Shown here: positions 18,390 to 27,827 of the stretch, piece after piece
Position numbering within the stretch: position 1 is the stretch's first letter
Layout: every line of letters starts with the position of its first letter
Assembly: GCF_047600445.1 (NCBI RefSeq)
Contig: NZ_JASGKT010000002.1
Coordinates: 2,982,266 to 3,046,265, forward strand
Source: Piscinibacter sp047600445
GTDB taxonomy: Bacteria; Pseudomonadota; Gammaproteobacteria; Burkholderiales; Burkholderiaceae_C
Reading direction: 5' to 3'
DNA: 64,000 nt
Notes under the pieces: model-generated
Database searches by the model: none
What the model saw: only the letters and a program-made list of their open reading frames with translations
What the model was told of the DNA's origin: nothing
Position numbers and translations under genes: made by a program

Positions 18390-19560
18390 GTGCCGTCGCC
18401 CCGGCCCTTCCGCCTGCACGTCGCAGATGCCGAGCTCGCCGACCTGCGCCGGCGCCTGGCCGCGACGCGCTGGCCGGACCAGCCCAGCGGCCCGGCCTGG
18501 GCCACCGGCACCGACCTCGCCTGGCTGCAGCGCCTGGTCGCCCACTGGCGCGACGGCTTCGACTGGCGCGCGCAGGAAACGCGGCTGAACGCCTTCGCGC
18601 AGTTCAAGGCCGAGGTGGCCGGCATCGATCTGCACTGGCTGCAGGTCGAGGGCCGCGGCCCGGCGCCGATGCCGCTGCTGCTGTCGCACGGCTGGCCCGG
18701 CTCGGTGTTCGAGTTCCTCGAACTCATCCCCCTGCTCACCGATCCCGCCGCGCACGGCGGCGACGCCGCCGACGCTTTCACCGTCGTCGCGCCCAGCCTG
18801 CCGGGCTACGGGCTGTCGTTCACGCCCGGGCAGGCGCGCTTCTCGGCCGAGCAGATGGCCGACGCCTTCGCCGCGCTGATGAGCGATGTGCTCGGCTTCC
18901 ACCGCTTCGCCACGCAAGGCGGCGACTGGGGCGCGACGATCAGCGCGCGGTCTGGGTTACGCCCACCCGGACAAGACGATCGGTGTTCACCTCAACCTGA
19001 TGCCCACGCCGCGCGATCCGGATGTGTTCAAGGACCCGACGCCCGAGGAGCGACGCTACCTCGTCGAACTGAACCACTGGCTGAAGGAGGAAACCGGCTA
19101 CAGCACGCAGCAGGCGACGCGCCCGCAGACCCTGGCTTACGCGCTGACCGATTCGCCCGCCGGCCTGGCCGCCTGGATCGCCGAGAAATTCCGCGCCTGG
19201 AGCGACTGCGGCGGCGACCTCGACAGCGCGTTCGACCTCGACCACCTGCTCGCCGACATCTCGCTGTACTGGTTCAGCGGCGCGATCGGCTCGTCCTTCT
19301 GGCCCTACTACGCACGCTGGCATGCCGAGCACTGGCCGATCCCGGCCGGCGCGACGGTCGACGTTCCGACCGGCTACTGCGAGTTCCCGGCCGAAATCGT
19401 GCGTCCGCCGCGCTCGCTGGCCGCGCGCATGTTCAGCGACATCCGCCGCTGGAGCGTGATGCCGCGCGGCGGCCATTTCGCGGCGATGGAGCAGCCGCAG
19501 GCGCTGGCCGAGGAGATCCGCGCGTTCTACCGGCCGCTGCGCGGCGGCGCCGGGTTCTGA
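18390..19560 (+). pseudogene. Epoxide hydrolase (EHN-type alpha/beta hydrolase), frameshifted
   Basis: The first frame (18390 to about 18948) encodes the N-terminal EHN lid and the start of the alpha/beta fold, including LLLSHGWPGS (oxyanion loop) and QGGDWGA with the nucleophile Asp. The second frame (about 18949-19560) continues without a gap: LGYAHPDKTIGVHLN through to the catalytic His in RGGHFAAMEQP. The shift is one extra base or two lost bases near 18944-18950, in a GC repeat (GCGCGCGG). If the shift is real the gene is dead; if it is a read error, an intact hydrolase of about 390 residues results. The start is a GTG 10 bases after the cupin stop. Confidence 0.85.
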
Positions 19561-20372
19561 TTCGGCGACGCGGCCCGCTCGTCCCGTCCCCAGAGCCCCA
19601 GCGCGCGCAACTCGCCAGCCAGCAGTTCGCCCAGTTCGTGCTGGCGTTCCGGCCCGAAGCGCGCGGTCAGCGTGCCGATCGACAGGGCGCCCATCGCGTG
19701 TTCGCCGAGGCGGAACGCCATGCCGATGCCCGCCACGCCAGGCTCGATCGAGTCGAAGGTGAGCGCGCAGCCGTGCGTGCGCACCGCCCGCGCCATCGCC
19801 AGCAGGCGCTCGAGCGGGATGCCGCGCGCGGTGTAGTCGGCGGCATGGCGGTGCCAGATGCGGCTGATCTCGGCATCGTCGATCAGCCCGAGCAGGGCGA
19901 CGCCGCCGGTGCCGGTGCCGAGCACGCGGCGCTGGCCAATCTCGGTGGTCAAGATCTTCACCAGCGAGCCGCCGACCTCGCGGTGGTCGCACTGCACCAT
20001 GTCGCCATGGCGCACCATCAGGAACACGGTGTCGCCGGCGATGCGCGCGATGCGCTTCATGCCCGGTGCGAAGCGCGTCACCAGCGGCGCCGGCGCCGGC
20101 ATCAGCGAGCCCAGCATCACCGCCTGCGGGCCGAGGCGGTAGAGCTGGTCCTCGTCGCGGTCGACGAAGCCCTCTTCCACCAGGCAGGTCAGCAGCCGGT
20201 ACGCGGTGCCGCGGTCCAGGCCCGATTCACGCACGAGCTGGGCCAGCTTCACGCCGCTGTCCGCGCGCTTGGCCACGCCGCGCAGCAAGGCCAGCGCGCG
20301 GCGCACGCTCTGCGCGCCGCGCACGCCTTCATCGTGGCCCGGCGCCATCGGCCAGTCGGCCAGTGTGTTCAC
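19527..20372 (-). CDS. IclR-family transcriptional regulator
   Basis: A 281-residue protein: N-terminal winged helix-turn-helix at about 20-80 (SGVKLAQLVRESGLDRGTAYRLLTCL) and a C-terminal IclR effector domain at about 95-260. It is the last gene of the long leftward run and starts 12 bases after the enoyl-CoA hydratase stop. It probably controls that run. Its 3' end overlaps the convergent epoxide hydrolase remnant by 34 bases. IclR effectors are usually small organic acids; none can be named. Confidence 0.92.
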   Translation of the reverse strand: MNTLADWPMAPGHDEGVRGAQSVRRALALLRGVAKRADSGVKLAQLVRESGLDRGTAYRLLTCLVEEGFVDRDEDQLYRLGPQAVMLGSLMPAPAPLVTRFAPGMKRIARIAGDTVFLMVRHGDMVQCDHREVGGSLVKILTTEIGQRRVLGTGTGGVALLGLIDDAEISRIWHRHAADYTARGIPLERLLAMARAVRTHGCALTFDSIEPGVAGIGMAFRLGEHAMGALSIGTLTARFGPERQHELGELLAGELRALGLWGRDERAASPNQNPAPPRSGR

Positions 20373-20384
20373 CCCACGCCCCGC

Positions 20385-21170
20385 TCAGCGGCCGCTGAAC
20401 ACCGGCTTGCGCTTGGCGGCGAAGGCCTCCACGGCCTCGGCGTGGTCCTGCGTCAGGTTGGTCAGGCATTCGTAGGCCGTGCCGGCATCCATGTGGCCGT
20501 GCGCGAGCTGGCGCAGCGGGATCGTGTAGCCGGCCTTGGTCCAGCGGATCGCCTTGGTGGCGCCGCCGCGCAGCTTGGCGACGATCGCGTCGACCTTGGC
20601 GTCCAGTTCGGCGGCCGGCACCACGTGGCCGATCGCGCCCAGCGCCTTGGCTTCCGCCGCGCCGAGCAGGTCGCCGGTCAGCAGCAGCTCGCGCGCCTTG
20701 CCGTAGCCGATGATCGCCGGCCACAGGAAGCCGCCGCCATCGGCCGCGTTCAGGCCGACGCGCACGTGCGGGTCGCCGATGCGCGCCTTCTCGTCCATCA
20801 CCGTGATGTCGCACAGCAGCGCCAGCGTCGCGCCCAGGCCGACCGCGTCGCCGTTGATGCGGCCGATGATCGGGATCTCGCAGTCGAGCATCGAGTAGAC
20901 GATGCGCTTGGCCTCCCAGGTGACGACCTCGAAACCCTCGGGCTCGCGAATCGCCTCGCGCATCCACTCGATGTCGCCGCCGGCGCAGAAGGCCCGGCCG
21001 GCGCCGGTCAGCACGATGGCACTGAGGTCGCGGCGTTCGCCGAGGTCGACGAACACGCGCGACAGCGCTTTGTGCATCTCGCCGCCGACGGCGTTGAAGC
21101 TGTCGGGGCGGTTCAGCGTCACGCGGGCGACGCGGTCCTGCACGTCGATCTGGATGGCGGAGTTGCTCAT
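20385..21170 (-). CDS. Enoyl-CoA hydratase/isomerase
   Basis: A 261-residue crotonase-fold protein. It shows the first oxyanion-hole segment AFCAGGDIEWMRE and the second GDAVGLGATLALLCDI. The position usually held by the first catalytic Glu falls in the segment PHVRVGLNAADGG, where Asn or Asp replaces it, so hydratase chemistry is uncertain; crotonase relatives also act as isomerases, hydrolases or C-C lyases. The start is the ATG at 21170; upstream frame extension would run into the SDR gene. It belongs to the 17-gene leftward run. Confidence 0.88.
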   Translation of the reverse strand: MSNSAIQIDVQDRVARVTLNRPDSFNAVGGEMHKALSRVFVDLGERRDLSAIVLTGAGRAFCAGGDIEWMREAIREPEGFEVVTWEAKRIVYSMLDCEIPIIGRINGDAVGLGATLALLCDITVMDEKARIGDPHVRVGLNAADGGGFLWPAIIGYGKARELLLTGDLLGAAEAKALGAIGHVVPAAELDAKVDAIVAKLRGGATKAIRWTKAGYTIPLRQLAHGHMDAGTAYECLTNLTQDHAEAVEAFAAKRKPVFSGR

Positions 21171-21211
21171 GGCGGTGTGCTCTCGGAGAAGTGAGGGGAA
21201 CGAAAGAGGTC

Positions 21212-22000
21212 TCAGTCCAGCGGCCCGTCGTAGGCGTCGCTCGCGGCGCCCCAGGCGGTGTAGCCGCCATCGACCGGCAGCGTGACGCCGGTGATGAACT
21301 CGGAACGATCGGAGGCGAGGAACAGCATCGCGTCGGCGATGTGCTGCGCCGTGCCCAGGCGGCCGGCCGGCGTGCGGCGTCGGATGCGCGCGGCGTCGAG
21401 CTTGCCTTCGTCGATCAGGCGCTGCGCGAACGGCGTCAGCATGTAGCCCGGCGCGATGGCGTTGACACGCACGCCCTGCGCGGCCCATTCGCAGCCCAGC
21501 GTGCGCGTCATCATGCCGATGCCGGCCTTGGCGGCGCTGTAGGCGTTGCGCCGCGCCAGCCCCATCACGCCGGCGACCGAGCTGAGGTTGATGATCGAGC
21601 CGCGGCGCTGGCGCAGCATCACTGGCGCCGCCGCCTTGCACATCATGTAGGTGCCGGTCAGGTGCACGTCGACGAGGCGGCGGAAGTCGGCCACGTCCTG
21701 CTCGAGCGTCGGCAGGAAGCTGTCGGGAATGCCGGCGCTGTTGATCAGCACGTCGATGCGGCCGTGCCGCGCCAGCGTCAGTTCGACGAGGCGCCGCACC
21801 GCCGCCTCGTCGGCCACGTCGCCGTCCAGGCCGAGGTGCGCGTCGCCGAGCGTGCGAGCGGCGTCGCGCGCGGCGTCGGCACGCAGGTCGGCGACGACGA
21901 CCAGCGCACCCTCGCCCGCCAGCGCGCGCGCCGCGGCCAGGCCGAGCCCGCTCGCGCCGCCGGTGATCAGGGCCACGCGGCCCACCAATTCGGGGTACAC
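21212..22000 (-). CDS. SDR-family oxidoreductase
   Basis: A 262-residue classical SDR: TGGASGLGLAAA nucleotide site near residues 13-24, NSAGI, catalytic Ser in INLSSVAG, YSAAKAG (Tyr/Lys), and a C-terminal PVDGGYTAWG. The chosen start is a GTG five bases past the Bug receptor stop, with GGAG 11 bases upstream; no ATG occurs before the conserved N-terminus. NAD preference is suggested by the acidic residue after beta-2 (VVADLRAD). It probably oxidises a hydroxy intermediate made by the adjacent hydratase or dehydrogenases. Confidence 0.87.
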   Translation of the reverse strand: MYPELVGRVALITGGASGLGLAAARALAGEGALVVVADLRADAARDAARTLGDAHLGLDGDVADEAAVRRLVELTLARHGRIDVLINSAGIPDSFLPTLEQDVADFRRLVDVHLTGTYMMCKAAAPVMLRQRRGSIINLSSVAGVMGLARRNAYSAAKAGIGMMTRTLGCEWAAQGVRVNAIAPGYMLTPFAQRLIDEGKLDAARIRRRTPAGRLGTAQHIADAMLFLASDRSEFITGVTLPVDGGYTAWGAASDAYDGPLD

Positions 22001-22005
22001 GGCGC

Positions 22006-22986
22006 TCAGTTCTCCAACTGGATGCCGGCGCTGCGGATCACCGCGCCCCAGTGCGCCGCCTGCGCACGCACGTGCTGGGTGAACTGCTCGGGGCTGGTCG
22101 GCGAAGGCTCGACGCCCATCTCGGCCAGCTTCTTCTTCACCTCCTCGGAGGCGAGCGCCTTGTTCAGCTCGGCGTTCAGCCGCCTGACGATATCGGCCGG
22201 CGTGCCCGCCGGCGCGGCCAGGCCCTGCCAAGCATAGGACTCGAAGTCGGCCACGCCGGCCTCGGCGAATGAGGGCACCTCGGACAGCACCGCGCTGCGC
22301 TTGGCCATCGCCAGCGCCAGCGCCCGCAGCTTGCCGCTGCGGATGTGCGGCAGGCTGGCGGCGGTGTTGACGAGGTACATGTCGACCTGGCCGCCCATCA
22401 GGTCCTGCAGGGCCGGCGCGTCGCCGCGATAGGGCACGTGCAGCAGCTTGATGCCGGCGGTGCGTTGCAACAGCTCCATGCCAAGGTGGTTGGGACCGCC
22501 GGCGCCAGGCGTGGCGTACTTCAGCTCGCCCGGCTTCGCGCGCGCCAGCGCCAGCAGTTCCTGCAGGTTGCGCGCCGGCACGGCCGGGTTGACCACCAGC
22601 ACGAAGGGGAACACCGTCGTGCCGCCGATGTAGACGAAGTCCTTCTCCGGCTTGTACGGCACCTTGGCGTACAGGCTGGGGGCCAGCGCCACCGTCGAGA
22701 CGTCGACCGTGCCGATCGTGTAGCCATCGGCCGGCGCGCGCGCCAGCACGTCGCCCGCGATCATCGTGCCGGCGCCGGGCTTGTTCTCGATCACGATGGT
22801 CTGGCCCAGCGCCGTGCCCATCGCACCGGCCAGCGTGCGCGCCACCACGTCGGTGCCGCCGCCGGCGGGAAAGGGCACGATCCATCGGATCGGCTCCTTC
22901 GGGTAGCCCTGCGCGAACACGGCGCCGGGCACGCCGGCGAGCGCGGCCAGCGAGGTCAGGCGGACGAGATGCTGTCTGCGGTTCAT
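22006..22986 (-). CDS. Bug-family tripartite tricarboxylate transporter substrate-binding protein
   Basis: A 326-residue periplasmic binding protein. It opens with a twin-Arg-like MNRRQHLVRLTSLAALAG signal ending near AVFA-QG, followed by the Bug signature PIRWIVPFPAGGGTDVVAR. The C-terminal EVPSFAEAGV and SYAWQGLAAPAGTP motifs are also typical. Bug proteins bind carboxylates and aromatic acids; no TctA/TctB membrane genes are present, as is usual for orphan Bug genes. An alternative ATG two codons upstream (22992) is possible. Confidence 0.92.
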   Translation of the reverse strand: MNRRQHLVRLTSLAALAGVPGAVFAQGYPKEPIRWIVPFPAGGGTDVVARTLAGAMGTALGQTIVIENKPGAGTMIAGDVLARAPADGYTIGTVDVSTVALAPSLYAKVPYKPEKDFVYIGGTTVFPFVLVVNPAVPARNLQELLALARAKPGELKYATPGAGGPNHLGMELLQRTAGIKLLHVPYRGDAPALQDLMGGQVDMYLVNTAASLPHIRSGKLRALALAMAKRSAVLSEVPSFAEAGVADFESYAWQGLAAPAGTPADIVRRLNAELNKALASEEVKKKLAEMGVEPSPTSPEQFTQHVRAQAAHWGAVIRSAGIQLEN

Positions 22987-23009
22987 GGTCATGCTTTCGA
23001 TGGAAGGGG

Positions 23010-24047
23010 TCAGGCGGCCAGCAGCGTCGCGCGCACGGCGATGCGCGCGAGCTGCGCCTCGGCGGCGCCGTGCAGTTGCGCCGCCACGTGCAGCCGCCGG
23101 TACAGGTGGGTGAGCCGGTATTCCTCGGTGACGGCGATGCCGCCGCTGAGCTGGATCAGCGCGCCGACGCCGCGCAGCACGCGCCGGCCGACGAAGCTCT
23201 TGGCCACCGGCAGCGTGGGCCAAGGGCCCGCCGGCTCGGCGTCGATCTCGGCGGCCAGCCGGCCGGCCAGCGCGAGCTGCTGCTGCAGATCGCAGAACAC
23301 CTCGGCCATGCGGTGCTGGATGGCCTGCTGCGACGCGAGCGGCTTGCCGAACTGCACGCGCTGCTTGAGGTAGTCGAGCGTCATCGTGAACGCCGCCTCG
23401 AACACGCCGCCGGCGTCGGCCACGCAGGCGGCGGCGGCGAGATCGCGGGCCCGCGCCGCTTCGCCGGCAACACGCGCGCTCACGCCGTCGAAGGCGAGCC
23501 GCGCGGTGGCGCGGCCGTCGACCAGGCGTGCCGGCGTGCGCTCGATGCCGGCGGCCGCGAGGTCGACGAGCAGCAACGCGTCGGCGCCGCCGCACAGCGG
23601 CACCAGCAGGTGCGTGGCGTGCTCCAGGCCGTCGGCCAGCGGCACGCTGCCGCTGAGCTGCCGGCCGTTCCAGGCCAGCGCGCCGCCGCGCTGCGGCGGC
23701 TCGGCCAGCGCCAGCCGCATGCGGCCGTCGGCCAGCGCCTCGGCGGTGTCGGGCAATGTCTCGGCGACGCCGGGGGCGAGCAGCAGGTGCAGGCCCAGCG
23801 GCTCGGGCCGCGCATCGGCCCCGGCGCGACGCAGCAGCTCGAAGGCCTGCACCGTGCTCGCGCCGAAGCCGCCCTGCGCCTCGGGCAGGGTCAGCGCGGT
23901 CCAGCCCATCTCGGCGAAGCGCGCCCACGCGCCGGCGGGCTCGTGGTGCCCGTCGCGGAACGCCGCCACGCGCTCGGCCAGCGGCGCGTGGCCGGCGAAC
24001 CAGCGTTCGGCGCTGGACAGCAGCAGCGAGAGATCGTCGTTGTCCAT
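23010..24047 (-). CDS. Acyl-CoA dehydrogenase, smaller divergent subunit
   Basis: A 345-residue member of the dehydrogenase fold without a recognisable EPxAGSD motif. The C-terminal part keeps YLKQRVQFGKPLASQQAIQH and LSGGIAVTEEYRLTHLYRR. It is encoded 11 bases downstream of a full-length dehydrogenase (24059-25240), mirroring the pair at 5328-7659. A heteromeric enzyme with the larger partner is the simplest explanation. The start is the ATG at 24047. Confidence 0.85.
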   Translation of the reverse strand: MDNDDLSLLLSSAERWFAGHAPLAERVAAFRDGHHEPAGAWARFAEMGWTALTLPEAQGGFGASTVQAFELLRRAGADARPEPLGLHLLLAPGVAETLPDTAEALADGRMRLALAEPPQRGGALAWNGRQLSGSVPLADGLEHATHLLVPLCGGADALLLVDLAAAGIERTPARLVDGRATARLAFDGVSARVAGEAARARDLAAAACVADAGGVFEAAFTMTLDYLKQRVQFGKPLASQQAIQHRMAEVFCDLQQQLALAGRLAAEIDAEPAGPWPTLPVAKSFVGRRVLRGVGALIQLSGGIAVTEEYRLTHLYRRLHVAAQLHGAAEAQLARIAVRATLLAA

Positions 24048-24058
24048 GCGTGCCGCCC

Positions 24059-25240
24059 TCACATGTCGAGGATCGCCTTGGCGATGATCGACTTCTGGAT
24101 CTCGTTGGCGCCGGCGTAGATGGTCACCACGCGGCGGAAGAAGTGGCGTTCGGCCCAGCCGCGCCCGGCGGGCGCGAGCAGGCCGCCACCGTAGTCGGCG
24201 CCGAGCACGATGCCGGCCTCGCCGAGCAGCGCCATCGCCGTCTCGCTGACGCGCTGCTGCAGCTCGGAGCCGCGGATCTTCAGCGTCGAGGCGGCCGGCC
24301 CCGGCTCGCAGCCCTTCATCTGCTCGGCGATCACGCCCAGCGCGGCCGACTCCAGCGCAACGAAGTCGGCGGTCAGCACCGCCAGCTTGCGCCGCACCCA
24401 ACCCTGCTCGATGAGCGCGCGGCCGTCGGCGTCGACCAGGCGCTGCGCGAGGCGCTCGAGTTCGACGATGTCGCGCTTGGTGCGCGGGGCTTGCGCGTTG
24501 TTGACGCGCTCGCGCGCGAGCAGCTCCTTGGCATAGGTCCAGCCGCGGTTCAGCTCGCCGATCAGGTTCTCGCGCGGCACGCGCACGCCGTCGAAGAACA
24601 CCGCGTTGACGCTGTGGCCCTCGTCCATCGTCAGGATGGGCTGCAGCGTGATGCCGGGGTCGCGCATGTCGAGGATGAACACCGACAGGCCGGCCTGCGG
24701 CTTGGCTTCGGCACCGGTGCGCGCGAGGCAGAACATCAGGTCGGCGTGGTGGCCGCCGGACAGCCAGGTCTTCTGGCCGTCGATCACCCAGTGCTCGCCG
24801 TCGAGCACGGCGCGCGTCTTCAGCGAGGCGAGGTCGGAGCCGGCGTTCGGCTCGGAGAAGCCCTGGCACCAGAACTCCTCGCCGGCCAGGATCTTCGGCA
24901 GGTAGCGCGCCTTCTGCGCCGCGCTGCCCTCGGCGATGATCATCGGCCCGGCCAGGAACAGGCCGTGCACGTCGCCCAGCGGCGCGTCGGCGAAGGCGCT
25001 CTCCTCCTCGAAGATGTAGCGCTGCAGCTCGTTCCAGCCGGTGCCGCCGACGGCCTGCGGCCAGTGCGGCGCGCCCCAGCCGCGCCGGTTCAGCGTCGCC
25101 TGCCAGCGCGCCATGTCCTCGCGCGCCATGTGCAGGCCGCCGCGCGTCTGGTGCACCAGGCGGTCGTCGAGATGTTCCTTCAGGAACGCACGCACTTCCG
25201 CCCTGAAGGCGCGCAGTTCGGGCGTGTCGAAGATGCCCAT
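24059..25240 (-). CDS. Acyl-CoA dehydrogenase, larger subunit of a probable heteromeric pair
   Basis: A 393-residue acyl-CoA dehydrogenase with GFSEPNAGSDLASLKTRAV for FAD binding, DGQKTWLSGG, and the C-terminal YAGANEIQKSIIAKAIL. It resembles the larger subunit at 5328-6533 in both motifs and length. It would oxidise an acyl-CoA produced by the acyl-CoA synthetase of the same operon (26241-27827) and donate electrons to ETF. It starts two bases past the end of the quinone-oxidoreductase gene. Confidence 0.92.
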   Translation of the reverse strand: MGIFDTPELRAFRAEVRAFLKEHLDDRLVHQTRGGLHMAREDMARWQATLNRRGWGAPHWPQAVGGTGWNELQRYIFEEESAFADAPLGDVHGLFLAGPMIIAEGSAAQKARYLPKILAGEEFWCQGFSEPNAGSDLASLKTRAVLDGEHWVIDGQKTWLSGGHHADLMFCLARTGAEAKPQAGLSVFILDMRDPGITLQPILTMDEGHSVNAVFFDGVRVPRENLIGELNRGWTYAKELLARERVNNAQAPRTKRDIVELERLAQRLVDADGRALIEQGWVRRKLAVLTADFVALESAALGVIAEQMKGCEPGPAASTLKIRGSELQQRVSETAMALLGEAGIVLGADYGGGLLAPAGRGWAERHFFRRVVTIYAGANEIQKSIIAKAILDM

Positions 25241-25242
25241 GC

Positions 25243-26244
25243 TCAATCCCCTTCCGGCAGCAGCACCAGCGAGCCGGTGGTGGCGCGCGATTGCAGCGCG
25301 CGATGCGCCTCGGCGGCCTCGCGCAGCGCGAAGCGCCCGCCGATGCGCACCTGGAGTTCGCCGCGCGCGATCAGGCCGTACAGCTCGTCGGCCGCCGCTT
25401 GCAGCGCCGGATGCGTGCGCACGTAGGCGAACACGCCCGGCACCGAGACACTCAGCGAACGCGCCGGCCCGAGGTCGGCGAGGTTCACGCTCGGCAGCCC
25501 CTCGGCCACCTGGCCGAGGTTGACGATCTGGCCGAAGGGCTTGAGCACGGTCAGCGACTCGTGGAAGACCTGCCCGCCCAGACCCTCGAACACCACGTCG
25601 ACGCCGGCGCCGCCGGTGATTCGCCGCACACCCTCGGCGAACGGCTCGCGCTCGCCGACGATCACCTCGTCGCAGCCCTGGGCGCGCGCCAGCGCCGCCT
25701 TGGCCTCGGCGCCGACCACGCCGATCACGCGCAGGCCGAAGCGCTTCGCCCATTGCGTCAGCAGCGAGCCGAGCCCGCCGGCGGCGGCGTGCACCAGCAC
25801 CGTCTGGCCCGCCTGCGGCCGGGCCACCTTGTGCAGCAGCATGTGCGCGGTCAGGCCTTGCAGCGTCGCCGCGGCGGCCTGCTCGTGGCTCACGTCCTGC
25901 GGCACCTTGACGACGAAGCGCTCGCCGAGCGTGCGCAGGCTGGTGTAGCTGCCCACCGGCGGGCAGGCGTAGGCGACGCGGTCGCCCACGCGCAGGCGCG
26001 CAACGCCCTCGCCCAACGCCTCCACCTCGCCGGCCGCCTCCACGCCCAGCACGCCAGGCAGCGCCAGCAGCGGGAACACGCCGCGGCGGTGGTAGGTGTC
26101 GAGGTAGTTCACGCCCACCGCGTGCTGGCGGATGCGGACCTCGCCAGGCCCGGGCGGCGGCACGTCGACGGCCTCGTGCTGCATCGCCTCCGGCTCGCCG
26201 TAGGCGTGGATGCGCACCGCGTGCGCCCGCCGCGTCGCGCTCAT
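25243..26244 (-). CDS. NADPH:quinone oxidoreductase-like (zeta-crystallin family MDR protein)
   Basis: A 333-residue medium-chain dehydrogenase/reductase without zinc ligands. GroES-like domain at about 10-120, then the Rossmann motif VLVHAAAGGLGSLLTQWAK near 155-173. The sequence fits quinone oxidoreductases that reduce quinones or alpha,beta-unsaturated carbonyls with NADPH. Its 5' end overlaps the acyl-CoA synthetase stop by 4 bases (ATGA). In this context it could act as an enoyl reductase. The substrate is not evident. Confidence 0.88.
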   Translation of the reverse strand: MSATRRAHAVRIHAYGEPEAMQHEAVDVPPPGPGEVRIRQHAVGVNYLDTYHRRGVFPLLALPGVLGVEAAGEVEALGEGVARLRVGDRVAYACPPVGSYTSLRTLGERFVVKVPQDVSHEQAAAATLQGLTAHMLLHKVARPQAGQTVLVHAAAGGLGSLLTQWAKRFGLRVIGVVGAEAKAALARAQGCDEVIVGEREPFAEGVRRITGGAGVDVVFEGLGGQVFHESLTVLKPFGQIVNLGQVAEGLPSVNLADLGPARSLSVSVPGVFAYVRTHPALQAAADELYGLIARGELQVRIGGRFALREAAEAHRALQSRATTGSLVLLPEGD

Positions 26245-27827
26245 GAGGACAGGAGCTGCTCGCGCAGCTCGCGCTTGAGGATCTTGCCCATCGGGTTCTT
26301 CGGCAGCGCGGGCAGCACGTGCCAGCGCCGCGGCGTTTCGTAGTCGGCCAGGTGCCTGGCGCAATGCGCGCGCAGCGCTTCGGGGTCGAGCGTCGCGCCC
26401 GGCGCGGCGACCACGCAGGCGGCGATGTCCTCGCCCAGCCCGGCGTGCGGCACCGCGACCACCGCCGCCTCGGCGATGCCGGGATAGCGGTAGATCACGT
26501 CTTCCACCGCCGCCGAGGCGATCTTCAGCCCGCCGCGGTTGATGATGTCCTTCTTGCGGTCGACGAAGTGCAGGTGGCCCTCGGCATCGACGCATCCGAT
26601 GTCGCCGGTGCGCACCCAGCCGTCGACGAAGGTCTGCGCCGTGGCCTCCGGGTTGCGCCAGTAGCCCAGCGCCGCCGACGGGCCGGCGAAGACGATCTCG
26701 CCGGCCTCGCCCGGCGGCAGCGGGCGCAGGTCGTCGTCGACCACGCGCACCGCGCAGCCCGGCTGCGGCGCGCCGATGCAGCCGGCCTTGCGCGGCAGGA
26801 ACCACGGCGGCAGGCAGGTTCCGGCCGGACCGGTTTCGGTCATGCCCCAGATGTGCACCTGGTCGACCCAGGGCCAGCGGGCGCGGAACTTGGCGATCAC
26901 CTCGGCCGGCATCACGGCGCCGCCGTAGCCGAGGCGGCGCACGCGCGACAGGTCGTAGCGGCCCTTCGGGTACTCGTCGATCATGAAGTGCAAAGGCGCG
27001 GTCACGCCGTGGTAGACCGTCGTGCCCTCGCTCTCGATCAGGCGCAGCCGGCCGGCGTTGTCCAGCGTGGCGGGCTCGAGCACCACGCCGGCGCCGCTCA
27101 CCCAGGCGGCCATGCAGGCCATGTTGAGCACCGAGCTGGTGTACAGCGGCCAGGCGCCCTGGTAGGTGTCGCGCTCGGTCAGCCCGACGGCGCCGGAGAT
27201 CGCAAAGCCGCAGTAGAGCTGGCTGCGCTGACAGTGCGCCACGGCCTTGGAGCGCGCGGTGGTGCCGGAGGTGAACAGCAGCACGCTGGGCGCCTCCGGG
27301 TCGGCGCCCTCGGGCAGCGCAAGTTCATGGAACTCGCGCTCCGGCTCGGGCCAGATGTCGGGCGCGCCGGCAGGGCCGTCGACCAGCAGCCGCTGCGCCG
27401 CCGGGAACAGCGCGGCCACGCGCGCAGCCGCCTCGGCCGTCGTCACGACGAAGCTTGGCTCCACCAGCGCCAGCGCGTGGCGCAGTTCGTCGTCGGAGGC
27501 GCGCACGTTCAGCGGCGAGACGATCGCGCCGAGCCGCCAGCAGCCCAGCGCCGTCAGCACGCCTTCGCGCACCGCGTCGTTGCTGAGGAACAGCGCCACA
27601 CGCTCGCCGGCGCGCAGGCCGCGCGAGGCCAGGCCGCGGGCGAGCGTGTCCATGCGGATCACGAGCTGCGCGAAGCTCAGCCGGTCGCGATGCCCGCGCC
27701 AGCTCTGCGCCGACAGCGCCAGCTTGAACGGATGCGCCTGCGCGCGCCGGCGCAGCAGCGCGGCGATCGTCAGGCCGTGCAGCTCGTTGAAGCGGTTCAG
27801 CTCGTCGATCACGACCGTGCCGCTCAC
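26241..27827 (-). CDS. Class I adenylate-forming acyl-CoA synthetase / CoA ligase
   Basis: A 528-residue ANL-superfamily enzyme. The P-loop-like A3 motif is LLFTSGTTARSKAV (the usual TGxPKG variant is altered), A5 is WGMTETGPAG, A7/A8 is RTGDIGCVDAEGHLHFVDRKKD and the catalytic A10 lysine lies in NPMGKILKREL. It activates a carboxylic acid as acyl-AMP and then acyl-CoA, the likely entry step for this operon. The chosen GTG start overlaps the SDR stop (GTGA); another GTG lies five codons later at 27812. The acid substrate is unknown. Confidence 0.9.
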   Translation of the reverse strand: MSGTVVIDELNRFNELHGLTIAALLRRRAQAHPFKLALSAQSWRGHRDRLSFAQLVIRMDTLARGLASRGLRAGERVALFLSNDAVREGVLTALGCWRLGAIVSPLNVRASDDELRHALALVEPSFVVTTAEAAARVAALFPAAQRLLVDGPAGAPDIWPEPEREFHELALPEGADPEAPSVLLFTSGTTARSKAVAHCQRSQLYCGFAISGAVGLTERDTYQGAWPLYTSSVLNMACMAAWVSGAGVVLEPATLDNAGRLRLIESEGTTVYHGVTAPLHFMIDEYPKGRYDLSRVRRLGYGGAVMPAEVIAKFRARWPWVDQVHIWGMTETGPAGTCLPPWFLPRKAGCIGAPQPGCAVRVVDDDLRPLPPGEAGEIVFAGPSAALGYWRNPEATAQTFVDGWVRTGDIGCVDAEGHLHFVDRKKDIINRGGLKIASAAVEDVIYRYPGIAEAAVVAVPHAGLGEDIAACVVAAPGATLDPEALRAHCARHLADYETPRRWHVLPALPKNPMGKILKRELREQLLSS

